A DNA stretch of 24,499 nucleotides from Candidatus Parcubacteria bacterium. Its GTDB lineage: Bacteria; Patescibacteriota; Minisyncoccia; Phycocordibacterales; GCA-2747955. The notes under the pieces are model-generated. The model did no database searches and was not told the DNA's origin. It worked only from the letters and a program-made list of their open reading frames with translations. The DNA is taken from positions 1 through 24,499 of the forward strand of contig JALVSO010000071.1 of the NCBI GenBank assembly GCA_027024305.1, given 5' to 3'. Shown here piece after piece: positions 15,938 to 23,539 of this stretch (positions are counted from its first letter, which is position 1; every line of letters begins with the position of its first letter). The translations under genes and the position numbers were made by a program.

Positions 15938-15946
15938 TGTTATAAT
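15938..15946 (+). promoter_or_regulatory. Extended -10 box of rpiB
   Basis: TGTTATAAT lies 6 nt before the ATG at 15953. It makes the in-frame ATG at 15923 implausible, since that would lie upstream of the promoter box. Confidence 0.65.
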
Positions 15947-15952
15947 GCTGAT

Positions 15953-16450
15953 ATGACTGAAAAAGCAAAAAAAATATATTTGGCTTCGGATCATGCCGGC
16001 TTTGAGCACAAGGAAGAAGCTCGGGAAATATTGGAAAATCTCTATCCCGAAATTGAAGTCATTGACTGTGGACCTACGGAATACAATCCCGATGATGATT
16101 ACCCGGATTTTATTTCCCGAGCCGCCCTGGGGGTATCTGAGAATCCGGAAAATTCCAAAGGAATTATTTTTGGAGGATCCGGTCAGGGAGAAGCCATGGT
16201 GGCCAATCGCTTTAAAAATGTCCGAGCAACGGTTTACTATGGTCACGACACGGAAATTTTAAAACTCTCCCGGGAACATAACGATGCCAATATTCTTTCC
16301 ATCGGAGCTCGCTTTGTAGAAAAGTATTACTTGGAAGAAATTTTAAATATTTGATTACATACGGAATTTTCCCAAGAAGAAAGACATATTCGTCGAATCA
16401 AAAAAATTGAGAAGTTAAAAAATTGTAAAAAGTTTTTCGGATTGTTTTAA
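15953..16450 (+). CDS. rpiB: Ribose-5-phosphate isomerase B
   Basis: This 165-residue enzyme interconverts ribose-5-phosphate and ribulose-5-phosphate in the pentose phosphate pathway. Motifs are ASDHAGFEHK (11-20), the phosphate/active-site loop GIIFGGSGQGEAMVANR, VRATVYYG, and SREHNDANILSIGAR. UGA at residue 134 gives WLHTEFSQEERHIRRIKKI, which restores the conserved C-terminal helix with its phosphate-binding arginines; the standard code would cut it off. Family members in related bacteria have Trp or Leu at this place. The start follows the promoter at 6 nt spacing. It converges with adk through a shared hairpin. Confidence 0.93.
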
Positions 16451-16471
16451 AAAACCGCTCAGTGGTTTTTT
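16449..16471. terminator. Shared terminator of rpiB and adk
   Basis: AAAAAACC..GGTTTTTT forms a hairpin with T-runs on both sides. It overlaps the rpiB stop codon and lies 7 nt after the adk stop on the other strand. Confidence 0.6.
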
Positions 16472-16477
16472 AAAAAT

Positions 16478-17065
16478 CTAAATTTTGGTTTTTTCCAAAA
16501 TAATTTGATGGATTTCTTCTATACTCTGGCTTCCATCCAGTTCAATAAAATCATAATAATCATCCTCTCGAAAAAAGTCTATGGCTTTAACCACTCTCCT
16601 TTCAAATCAGTTTAAACGATTTTCAATTTTTTCTTCGGTATCATCTTTTCTTTGGCGAGAGAGCATTCTTTCTTTAACCGTTTCCCTATCCACTCGGATA
16701 TAAATCACTATGGGATCTTCTATACCGTAAAATCTCAAAGCCCCGTCCAGAACATAGGCTTCTCTCAGAGTTCTGGGTGTTCCATCCAGAATTAAATTCT
16801 TGTCTTGACTGTAATAGAGATTTAAAATCTTGGACCAAAGGTGGATGGCCAAAAACTCCGGCTGAAGAGCTCCTTTTTGAGCGATTTCGTTGGCAGCCTT
16901 GGCCGTATCGGTGGTCATGGAAAGAAAATCTCGGAAGTGATCTCCCAATTCCACATGAAGCACCTTCTCCCCTTTTTCTTTCAGCTTCTCTTCAATTAAA
17001 TTGGCCTGGGTTCCCTTGCCGGAACCTGAATTACCAATGAATATTAAAGTTTTTTTATTTTCCAT
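16478..17065 (-). CDS. adk: Adenylate kinase-like nucleoside monophosphate kinase
   Basis: This is a 195-residue cytoplasmic kinase that balances AMP, ATP and ADP. It shows the P-loop GNSGSGKGTQA (11-21), the AMP-binding LGDHFR, the DGTPRT motif (usually DGFPRT), RVDRETVKERM, and a short LID (RQRKDDTEEKIENRL) without zinc cysteines. UGA at residue 153 reads NRLNWFERRVVKAI; this position is a conserved aromatic, often Trp or Tyr, before the last helix, so Trp is favoured and completes the usual length. TACAAT in the extended context TGTTACAAT lies 6 nt before the ATG. It is monocistronic, ending at the terminator shared with rpiB. Confidence 0.9.
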
Positions 17066-17071
17066 AGGAGA

Positions 17072-17080
17072 ATTGTAACA
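17072..17080 (-). promoter_or_regulatory. Extended -10 box of adk
   Basis: TGTTACAAT on the minus strand lies exactly 6 nt before the ATG at 17065. Although CTCCT occupies the gap, no AGGAG precedes the start. Confidence 0.6.
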
Positions 17081-17130
17081 TAGTAAAAAAAGGAAAGAAA
17101 CTCCCCGCTAAATTTGACAAATTAAAAAAC

Positions 17131-17157
17131 GAACTCCTCTCTTCAAAGAGCCCGTTC
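17131..17157 (-). terminator. Terminator after the MscS-like gene
   Basis: On the minus strand GAACGGGCTCTTTGAAGAG..GAGTTC forms an imperfect hairpin followed by a T-run, about 25 nt after the stop. Confidence 0.75.
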
Positions 17158-17180
17158 TTAGAGATTCTTTCTTGGATTTT

Positions 17181-17861
17181 CTATTTCCTCATCTTATCCA
17201 AAATCTCCTTAGCTCTTTCCTTGCCCCCGAGACCGAAGGCCAAACCAACAGCCAAAGAAATTCCGGCTACACCCCAGTAAACGATAATATCAATATATTT
17301 TAAAATAACCGCGGTTATTTCAAATAAACCGAGAATAGTCACCAAAGCCAAAAAATAAACCACAAAAGAAGCCAGGCTTCCCACAAAATCGTCTGATTTT
17401 ATATTCATAGCCCTGGCAGCCCCCTTGGCTATCCTCTTAACAAATCTGGCAGCCACAACAGCAACCACAAAAACGATAACGGCCACAATAATATTGATAA
17501 CCGAATCAAGGACCAATAATAGAAAAGCGGTTACCAGTTGCAAGTTCAGAACATTTAGAGCAACCAAGAAAAATCCTAAAAAGACAATCCACTTAACCAA
17601 CTCTCCCAAAAACTTTCCGGAATTTAACCTGTAACCAATTTTCTCCACAAACTCATCCACTTCCATTTTTCTTAAAAGAGAATCCAAGTCGGCTTTTTTA
17701 ACAACCTTCTTAATAATCCTCTTTAAAATTCTTCCGGCCACTCAACCGATAATGACCAAAATGGCGGCCAGAGCAACTTTAAAAGCATAATCTCCCACCG
17801 CAACTCAAAAAGCGGAAAAAGTGTTTGATAAACTTCCAACAATAGATGTAAAATTATCCAT
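17181..17861 (-). CDS. MscS-like conserved TM-helix membrane protein
   Basis: This is a 226-residue membrane protein when UGA is Trp at residues 19 and 40. Reading it this way extends the frame upstream to MDNFTSIVGSLSNTFSAFW and restores a first TM helix (KVALAAILVIIGWVAGRI). Three more hydrophobic segments follow (about 92-125, 125-150 and 165-185), ending in the small-residue helix AGISLAVGLAFGLGGKERAK. This Gly/Ala-rich ending is typical of TM_helix/MscS-related proteins, which often lack the beta domain in small genomes. Its role as an osmotic channel is inference. A TATAAA-like box lies close before the ATG. A terminator follows. Confidence 0.82.
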
Positions 17862-17962
17862 ATTATTTATAATTAATTTTTAATAATAACCTGCTCGACA
17901 AAAGCCGAACTTGGTATAAGTATAACAGAAAAAAGTCATTGGAAAGACCTCTCTGTGGATAT

Positions 17963-19267
17963 TTAAACGGCCCCTTCCTGATAGAGCCTGATTAGATTTA
18001 CCGAATTTGAACCTTTCAAAAAAATAAATTTATTTTCCAAAGGATTGCTTTTTAAATGGTCTAAAAAAGCATCCACTGAAATAAAATACTTAAAGGCCGG
18101 GAACTTTTTTCGTAACCTGTAAAACTCTTCACCGATTAAAAACTTTTGTCCCTTTTCTTTTTTTATTTTATTCAAAATCTTTAAATGTTCCTTTTCCGAA
18201 TACTCTCCCAGTTCAGCCATCTGTCCCAAAACAAAAACTTTTTCTTTTTTTGCGTCCATTTCTAAAAAAGAATCAATAGCCAGGCTCATACTTTCCGGAT
18301 TGGCGTTATAACAATCTAAAATCAAATCATTACCCCTAATTGTTTTTTCAACAAATTGAGAACGATTGTTAACGGGCTCATAACTTTCCAGGGCTTCCAC
18401 AATGGCCGGTCTGTCAACGGCAAAATAATCACCGGCAGTAAAGGCGGCCCGATAATTTAGAAGGTTGTAGCGACCAATGATTCTACTTTGGATTTTCTGA
18501 CCCGCAATTTCCATGAGCAGAAAAGGATTACTTTCCAAAATCCTGCCCACCCTGTAATAAATTTTATCCTCCGGCAAAAAATCGGCAGCCATTTCCATCA
18601 GGTGGTGGTCTTTTGGATCTAGAAATATTTTACCCCCCTTCTTCAAAACGGCATCATAAAGTTCCTTTTTGCTTCTCTTTATATTTTCAAAGGAGCCAAA
18701 CTCCCCCAGATGGGCCGAAGAGACATTGGTTATCAAACCATAATCCGGTTCAACCAATTCACTCAACTTTTTAATCTCACCGGAGTGGTTGGCTCCCATT
18801 TCAATAACGGCAAAATCGTCCTTTTCACCGATGGCTAAAATGGTTAGAGGAACCCCCAGGTGATTGTTGAAATTTCCCGTCGTGGCCGCCACTCGATACT
18901 TTTTTGAAAGAACCGCCGAAATCAACTCCTTGGTGGTGGTTTTGCCATTGCTGCCGGTAATGGCCAGGAAGGGAATTTTTAATTCCTTCCTGTGTTTTTT
19001 AGCCAATTTCCATAAAAAAGTCATGCTATCTTCCACCCTAAAAACCCTTTCTGAAAAACTCTCCTCCAGAAGACGGTATTTTTTTTCATTATCCATAACA
19101 ACCAAAACGGCCCCCCTTTCCAAGGCCTCCTCGGCAAAATCATTACCATCAAAATTCTCCCCCTTCAGGGCCAAGAAAATATCTCCCCTTTCAACTTTCC
19201 GGCTATCCGTTTTTATCTCCGATCCGTTTTTTAAATGGGTGTGAACCCTTTCTATAATATTTTTCAT
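17963..19267 (-). CDS. murF: UDP-MurNAc-tripeptide:D-Ala-D-Ala ligase
   Basis: This 434-residue Mur ligase carries out the last cytoplasmic step of peptidoglycan precursor synthesis. It shows the N-terminal substrate domain with TDSRKVERGDIFLALKGENFDG, the ATP loop AITGSNGKTTTKEL (about 103-116), TTGNFNNHLGVPLT, AVIEMGANHSGEI, ITNVSSAHLGEFGS, the LILDCYNANPESM motif of MurF, and VLGQMAELGE. The length is typical. All Trp here is UGG, and the frame is unbroken under either code. TGTTATAAT lies 6 nt before the ATG, so it is transcribed alone, although CNNM and M15 genes lie upstream on the same strand. Confidence 0.95.
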   Translation of the reverse strand: MKNIIERVHTHLKNGSEIKTDSRKVERGDIFLALKGENFDGNDFAEEALERGAVLVVMDNEKKYRLLEESFSERVFRVEDSMTFLWKLAKKHRKELKIPFLAITGSNGKTTTKELISAVLSKKYRVAATTGNFNNHLGVPLTILAIGEKDDFAVIEMGANHSGEIKKLSELVEPDYGLITNVSSAHLGEFGSFENIKRSKKELYDAVLKKGGKIFLDPKDHHLMEMAADFLPEDKIYYRVGRILESNPFLLMEIAGQKIQSRIIGRYNLLNYRAAFTAGDYFAVDRPAIVEALESYEPVNNRSQFVEKTIRGNDLILDCYNANPESMSLAIDSFLEMDAKKEKVFVLGQMAELGEYSEKEHLKILNKIKKEKGQKFLIGEEFYRLRKKFPAFKYFISVDAFLDHLKSNPLENKFIFLKGSNSVNLIRLYQEGAV

Positions 19268-19273
19268 AGGGAA

Positions 19274-19282
19274 ATTATAACA
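19274..19282 (-). promoter_or_regulatory. Extended -10 box of murF
   Basis: TGTTATAAT lies exactly 6 nt before the ATG. Confidence 0.7.
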
Positions 19283-19307
19283 AAAAAAGCTTTTCCTTAG
19301 AAAACTC

Positions 19308-20291
19308 CTATTTTTTCACCGACTCTTTCCTCATATCCACAAAATTATCGGTTTCGTCAACTATCTCTCGAGATAGAATTTCCTCCACAATGTCCTCCAT
19401 GGTTACAATGCCCAAAAATGTTTTGTGAGCATTAACCACATAGGCTATGTGAATTTTTTTTCTGATAAAAGAATTGAGCACGTCGTCCAGTTTGTCATCC
19501 TCCAAAACCTCAATGATTTTATTTCTAAAATAAACATCATAAACTCTCTTACCCTCCCCCAAATCAATCAAAGATTTAACATTTAAAACTCCCACGATAT
19601 TATCCTCTTGCTCTCGGTAAACGGGAATACGAGAAAAACCGTTTCTCTTAATCTCGGCCAGTGTTTTATGGTCTAAAATTTCATTCTCCTCTATTTTGAA
19701 AACCACCGATTTGGGTGTCATTATCTGTTTAACCGTTTTGTCGGAAAAAGAAAGAGCTCCCAAAAGAATACTTTCTTCATCGGTATCTATCTCGGACCTT
19801 TCGGAATCTTCATGATTTCTGATAATTTCTTTGATTTCATTCTTGGATCAAATGGTTTCCTCCTCATCACCCAAAAAACGATCTAAAATCTTGGCCGTGG
19901 GATAGGCCACGGGAAAAAGCAGTCAGGAGAAAAACCTAACGATGGGCACAAAGTAATAACCGATGGACAGAGCATGGCGATAAAAAATGGCCTGAGGCAG
20001 GATCTCTCCAAAAATAACAATCAAAGCCGTTGAAGCAATCACAGCCACCAGACCGGAAAACTTATCTCCCAGGAAAACCGAAAGAATGGAATTAACCAGA
20101 ACATTGCCCAAAAGCAAAACCACCAGCAGAAAATTTCCATTTTTACGAATGGTAATAATTTTGGCCGCTTTTCTGTTTCCCAGTTTAGCCTTACGGGAAA
20201 GTTCACTTTTATCCAGCCCCAAAAAACCGATGGTCAGACCGGAAAAAATGGCTGAAAAAAGAATCAAGATAAATATTATTAAATAATCCAT
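19308..20291 (-). CDS. CNNM/CorC-type membrane protein with CBS pair
   Basis: This 327-residue protein is joined by UGA as Trp at residues 123 and 148. The N-terminal DUF21 part has hydrophobic helices with LGLDKSELSRKAKLGNRKA, LGNVLVNSILSVFLG and FGEILPQA. The linker reads FLGDEEETIWSKNEIKEIIR, matching the (S/R)-(R/K)-x-E-(L/I) stretch of this family. Two CBS domains follow (MTPKSVVFKI to about 250, then VLEDDKLDDVLNSF to EDIVEEI). Such proteins are linked to magnesium or cobalt efflux. The usual C-terminal CorC/HlyC domain is missing; the protein ends soon after the CBS pair. The start codon overlaps the end of the M15 gene by 13 bp, suggesting translational coupling. Confidence 0.88.
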
Positions 20292-21517
20292 ATCTTTTTT
20301 ATTGCTTCAATAAGTGAAACGGTGCTGTCTTTCAAAAGCTTATAATCCCCCTTTACGGCAAAGAGTCTGAAAATCCAATCAACCAAAAGCCAGGCTGCTG
20401 ATATGAAGAATAGACCGATTATGGTATTTTTCAAAATGGATAGGGCCTGGGTTCTCTTGGCCGGCTCACCATTGGCCGTCAAAAGAACGAAACCGGCATA
20501 GAAAAGAACCAACACCGCCAACATAAAGGATATGCCGATAATTCAATTAAGAGCCCTCTGGAATAGGGCTATCATAGCATCAAAGCCGCTGCCTTCATCT
20601 TTACAAACTCCGTTGTAGCCCACAAGACCAAAATCACTCCTCTTGCAAATTTCCTCTAACTGTTCTTCTGCCGCTAATTTATTGGCTTCAGTATTATCTC
20701 CCCCGCCTCCACCAATATCATTTTTATTCTCTTCCGGGCACTTCAGTCCATTACGCTCTTCTATACCACCACACTCTTCAATCTCATAACCTAAATATCC
20801 CTCCGCTATAGCCTTATTGCCATTCTTTGTTTGACAAAAAAACCTACTCCCATCCGTATGAGTTGAATCACTCGGATTGTAACACCAATAGAATCCAGGC
20901 TTCTCAGAAATATCTATGTGCAATCCCGTCTTAGACATAAAACCAAATCTTCTAAAACCGGCCCCCTTAGCAGCTCTATAAAACACATTATCCATATCTG
21001 AAGGAATTTGAATATCTACAGCTTTTCCTTCATAGTGGGGAGAATCCTTAGAATGAGTTCCGCCAGTTCCTGAATTTACTTGAACACGACTATTAAAACC
21101 TAATTTTTCTAAATTACTATAAAAACCCCTTAAAACATCATCTAATCCGGCCGATGTTGTTTTGACATTACATATTTCGCTTAAATTACTAAATTTATCC
21201 TCCAGATCTTCAAAACATTTATCTACATCTGTTTTATTAACATTTCCGGAAGTTAATTCTTTACATTTTTTTACTCTTCAATATCTTTGATACTTTACTT
21301 TATAAGATCTCTCACAACCATATCTAGCTGTAGACCAATTACAATCATCTTCTATGTGATTATCCTCACATATTTTAACTATAGTTTTATAAAAACACTC
21401 CTCGCCATATTGGCTCCTATAATCTTTCTCACATTGCTCTGGAGTTGGAGCTGCCAAAATCCCGCTAAAACTTATTATAAAAATAAAAGAAATAATAATT
21501 AAAAATTTTTTAAACAT
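20279..21517 (-). CDS. Secreted M15-like peptidase fused to a VirB2/TrbC-like tail
   Basis: This is a 412-residue protein when UGA is Trp at residues 80 and 325. It has a signal peptide or N-terminal anchor (MFKKFLIIISFIFIISFSGI, cleavage near LAA), then a cysteine-rich stretch (residues 29-116). A D-Ala-D-Ala carboxypeptidase-like M15 core carries candidate zinc ligands H161 and D168 in SPHYEGKAVDIQIP and H200 in TGLHIDIS. A Gly-rich linker (GGGGGDN) precedes two hydrophobic helices (about 325-345 and 355-380) with the RTQALSILKNTIIGL loop typical of VirB2/TrbC-like proteins of small-genome bacteria. It may act on peptidoglycan outside the membrane while anchored by the tail; this is inference. 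TGTTATAAT lies 6 nt before the ATG. Confidence 0.8.
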
Positions 21518-21523
21518 AAAAAT

Positions 21524-21532
21524 ATTATAACA
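21524..21532 (-). promoter_or_regulatory. Extended -10 box of the M15/CNNM operon
   Basis: TGTTATAAT lies exactly 6 nt before the ATG at 21517. Confidence 0.65.
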
Positions 21533-21587
21533 GTTTTAAACCATAAAAAAAGACTTTTTTTTAAAAATATGTTAAAATCTCAAAACT

Positions 21588-21676
21588 GGTGAAGTGGCTG
21601 AGTGGTCGAAAGCGCCTCCCTGCTAAGGAGGTGTCGGGGTCAAACCCGACCGGAGGTTCGAATCCTCTCTTCACCG
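21588..21676 (+). tRNA. tRNA-Ser (anticodon GCT)
   Basis: This is a complete tRNA of 89 nt with a long variable arm. The acceptor is GGTGAAG/CTTCACC, the anticodon loop CTGCTAA has GCT between CTCC(C) and GGAG, the variable stem is GTCGGGGTCAAACCCGAC, and the T-arm is GGAGG-TTCGAAT-CCTCT. The discriminator is G, and CCA is not encoded. A TAAAAT box lies about 10 nt upstream. The 3' end is repeated in the array that follows. Confidence 0.96.
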
Positions 21677-22300
21677 CAAAGTTCGAAAAAAATCCCGTCC
21701 TGGGGATTTTTTTCTGAACTTTGCCGGTGAAGAGAGGGTTCGAAAAGAGCGGGGCTATGTAAAATCTGTTTGAAAAACAGGCGAGTTTACGAGCCGTTTT
21801 TCTAAGATTTTACGTCCCCGCGTCGGGGCAGCGGGTTCTTAGCGAAGAAGCTCCGGAGTGAAGCGGAGGAGCTGATGAGCTTAGAACCGGCGCCGAATCC
21901 TCTCCGCAAAGTTCGAAAAAAATCCCGTTCAGGGATTTTTTTTCTGAACTTTGCAGGTGAAGAGAGGATTCGAAAGGAGGGCAGCAATATAACTTTTTGA
22001 AAAATACCGAACGAATGTGAGGTATATTTTTCAAAAGTTATGTCTGCCCGGCGAGGCTACGCGTGTGAGCTTTGCCTCGTTGTGTTTCAAAGCCACACTG
22101 GGGAGCCGAATCCTCTCCGCAAAATACCAAAACCAAGGCGACCTAGCCTTGGTTTTGCTGCGCCACCAAAATGGTTTGATATTTTGATGGCTATTTTGCC
22201 GGTAAAGAGAGGATTTTCGAGCTCGTGAGAAATGCCTATTTGAGTCGTCCCTGACACCTTACTTTTATTCCGAATACTTAGAGGAATAAAAGCTGAAAAA
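21677..22300. repeat. Hairpin array built from copies of the tRNA-Ser 3' end
   Basis: Downstream of tRNA-Ser the last part of the gene (TCGAATCCTCTCTTCACCG) recurs inverted near 21724-21744, 21956-21973 and 22199-22216, and direct but shortened near 21893-21906 and 22105-22120. Each neighbouring pair closes a hairpin. Two of them (21677-21723 and 21906-21955) share the inner stem GCAAAGTTCGAAAAAAATCCC and could terminate the tRNA. Between them sit the 88-bp cassette, a GA-rich hairpin (about 21834-21888) and others at about 21974-22050 and 22121-22200. I see no gene. Confidence 0.82.
21735..21822 (+). repeat. 88-bp hairpin cassette, copy 2
   Basis: This copy matches 304-391 inverted with three mismatches by eye and ends in GCGGGG..CCCCGC. 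It stands in the same position relative to an inverted tRNA T-loop copy as copy 1 does at tRNA-Asn. Confidence 0.82.
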
Positions 22301-22329
22301 AGCGGGGCTATGTCGAGCACCACTTTTGT
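22301..22329. repeat. Truncated cassette fused to a dispersed 16-bp repeat
   Basis: AGCGGGGCTATGT (22301-22313) repeats the left end of the 88-bp cassette. It runs straight into CGAGCACCACTTTTGT (22314-22329), which is identical to 9595-9610 in the branched cluster upstream of the aminotransferase. Confidence 0.75.
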
Positions 22330-22640
22330 TTAGTCCAGTCTTCCTTATTTTTGAATTTAAAATCCTTTTCCTTGCTCAATTTTTCAAAAAGTGGGTCAAA
22401 AATTTTGTCTTTTAATATTTCTTCGATATTAAATTTCAACTCAATGGTGCAATTACTTTTTTTCTCGGATGTAGTAATTTTTGTTATTTCTCCAAATCCT
22501 TCGATCAATTTGCTTAGATTATAGCCAAATAATCTTGATATAAACCAAACCAAGAAAAGAACGGCAAGAAAAAAATTATACTCATAAAAAAAGTATATGC
22601 TTGCTCCGCCCAGAACGAATGTAAAAATTTTTGACATCAT
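22308..22640 (-). CDS. Small membrane protein of unknown function
   Basis: This is a 110-residue protein with two N-terminal hydrophobic segments (about 5-19 and 22-39) and a charged cytoplasmic-type C-terminal part. I do not recognise a family. The last residues (TKQKWCST) and the TAG stop are encoded by the repeat junction at 22301-22329, so the native end was probably replaced. All Trp codons are UGG. No clear promoter box stands at the usual distance. Confidence 0.5.
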   Translation of the reverse strand: MMSKIFTFVLGGASIYFFYEYNFFLAVLFLVWFISRLFGYNLSKLIEGFGEITKITTSEKKSNCTIELKFNIEEILKDKIFDPLFEKLSKEKDFKFKNKEDWTKQKWCST

Positions 22641-22710
22641 ATTTTTTAGATTAAGTGAATAAAAATAGCCCCAAATAAATTTCTGAAAGAAATTTTAAAA
22701 CTTTTCATTA

Positions 22711-22850
22711 TTTCGTATAACATCAGGGATAAAAGAAGTTTTCGGAGCGTAGCGGAGAAAATTTGGGAAAATGCCGAGCTGAGACATTTTCCTCATAATC
22801 CTTGTTATACGAGGGTGATGAGCGATAGCGACGAAAGCGCAGTATCCCCT
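22711..22850. repeat. Branched palindrome between ORF 22308 and a methyltransferase gene
   Basis: CGTATAACA (22713-22722) pairs with TGTTATACG (22803-22811). Inside lie two hairpins: AGTTTTC-GGAGCGTAGCGGA-GAAAATTT and GGGAAAATG..CATTTTCC. A further GAGCGATAGCGACG stretch and a TATCCC that can pair with GGGATA follow. The architecture, an outer stem enclosing two hairpins, is the same as at 9532-9772 and 23583-23645. No gene is seen. Confidence 0.7.
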
Positions 22851-22873
22851 TTAGTGTTTGTCGGAGTGTGCCG

Positions 22874-23506
22874 TTATTTACTCGCAATACAAATATAAGA
22901 AATTTGATTTAACTCTTTAATTTCAACCTCCAATCCAACTTCACTAAAGATTTTTTTCAGTTTCTCTTTAGTGAATTGCTCCAATTTAAGCCCGTCAGAA
23001 GTAAATACTTCTCCATTTTGAATTTTTGAAACTTTAATGCCAATTCTTTCATATTCCTTAATTCTATAATCTATTGCATTTTCAGAATAAACACTAATAA
23101 ATATTTTGCCGTCTTTTTTACAAACTCTTTTCATTTCTTTCAAAATATTGATTTTATTTTCGGCAAAATCACCAAAAGTGTTTCCCATACAAATTACGAA
23201 ATCAAAACTATCATTCTGAAAATGCATTTTATTAGCATCTTCACAAAATAATTCTACATTAGAAAATTTATTGGCTTCTTTGAGTAGAAATGCTGATTTA
23301 TCAATTCCTACTAGTTTTTTGACATTGTTTACAATAGCTTTAACGTTTCTACCGTAGCCAATACCGACATCAAGAACAGTAGAATTATTTGTGATATTAT
23401 TTTTCAAAAATTCATTCTCTTTTATTAACCAATCTTTAATAAGCTTGGAAGTTGAATTGGTAAATTCTTTCCAATAATTATAAATCAAATTTTCTTTTTT
23501 CTTCAT
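22874..23506 (-). CDS. Class I SAM-dependent methyltransferase
   Basis: The 210-residue product has the SAM-binding motif I VLDVGIGYGRN, an acidic motif II VGIDKSAFLL, a motif DANKMHFQNDSFDFVICMGNTFG and a post-motif KEMKRVCKKDGKIFISVYSE, followed by a C-terminal substrate part. The target is unknown. The start at the ATG encoding MKKKENLIYNYWKEF is preferred over an upstream frame extension, which would run into the palindrome region. The Trp codons are UGG. It stands alone between two palindrome clusters. Confidence 0.82.
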   Translation of the reverse strand: MKKKENLIYNYWKEFTNSTSKLIKDWLIKENEFLKNNITNNSTVLDVGIGYGRNVKAIVNNVKKLVGIDKSAFLLKEANKFSNVELFCEDANKMHFQNDSFDFVICMGNTFGDFAENKINILKEMKRVCKKDGKIFISVYSENAIDYRIKEYERIGIKVSKIQNGEVFTSDGLKLEQFTKEKLKKIFSEVGLEVEIKELNQISYICIASK

Positions 23507-23539
23507 AATAATTAAATAATTGGGAGTAAACTTAATAAG

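Noticed and set aside
3333..16606. Genetic code 25 (UGA = Gly) as in Gracilibacteria
   Set aside because: Gly does not fit SAWAVEV, VPWPGSRCGW or NRLNWF, and the duplicated aminotransferase tail has UGG at the matching codon.
1096..21517. Broken genes read as pseudogenes or sequencing frameshifts
   Set aside because: Every break is an in-frame UGA with the frame continuing unchanged, at positions fitting Trp. True decay would also give UAA, UAG and frame shifts.
140..22300. Phage or integrative-element attachment sites at tRNA 3' ends
   Set aside because: Such sites give direct repeats flanking an integrase and cargo. Here copies alternate in orientation within a few hundred bases, and no integrase is present.
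21677..22300. Integron attC array
   Set aside because: No integron integrase, no conserved attC R-box pairs and no gene cassettes between the hairpins.
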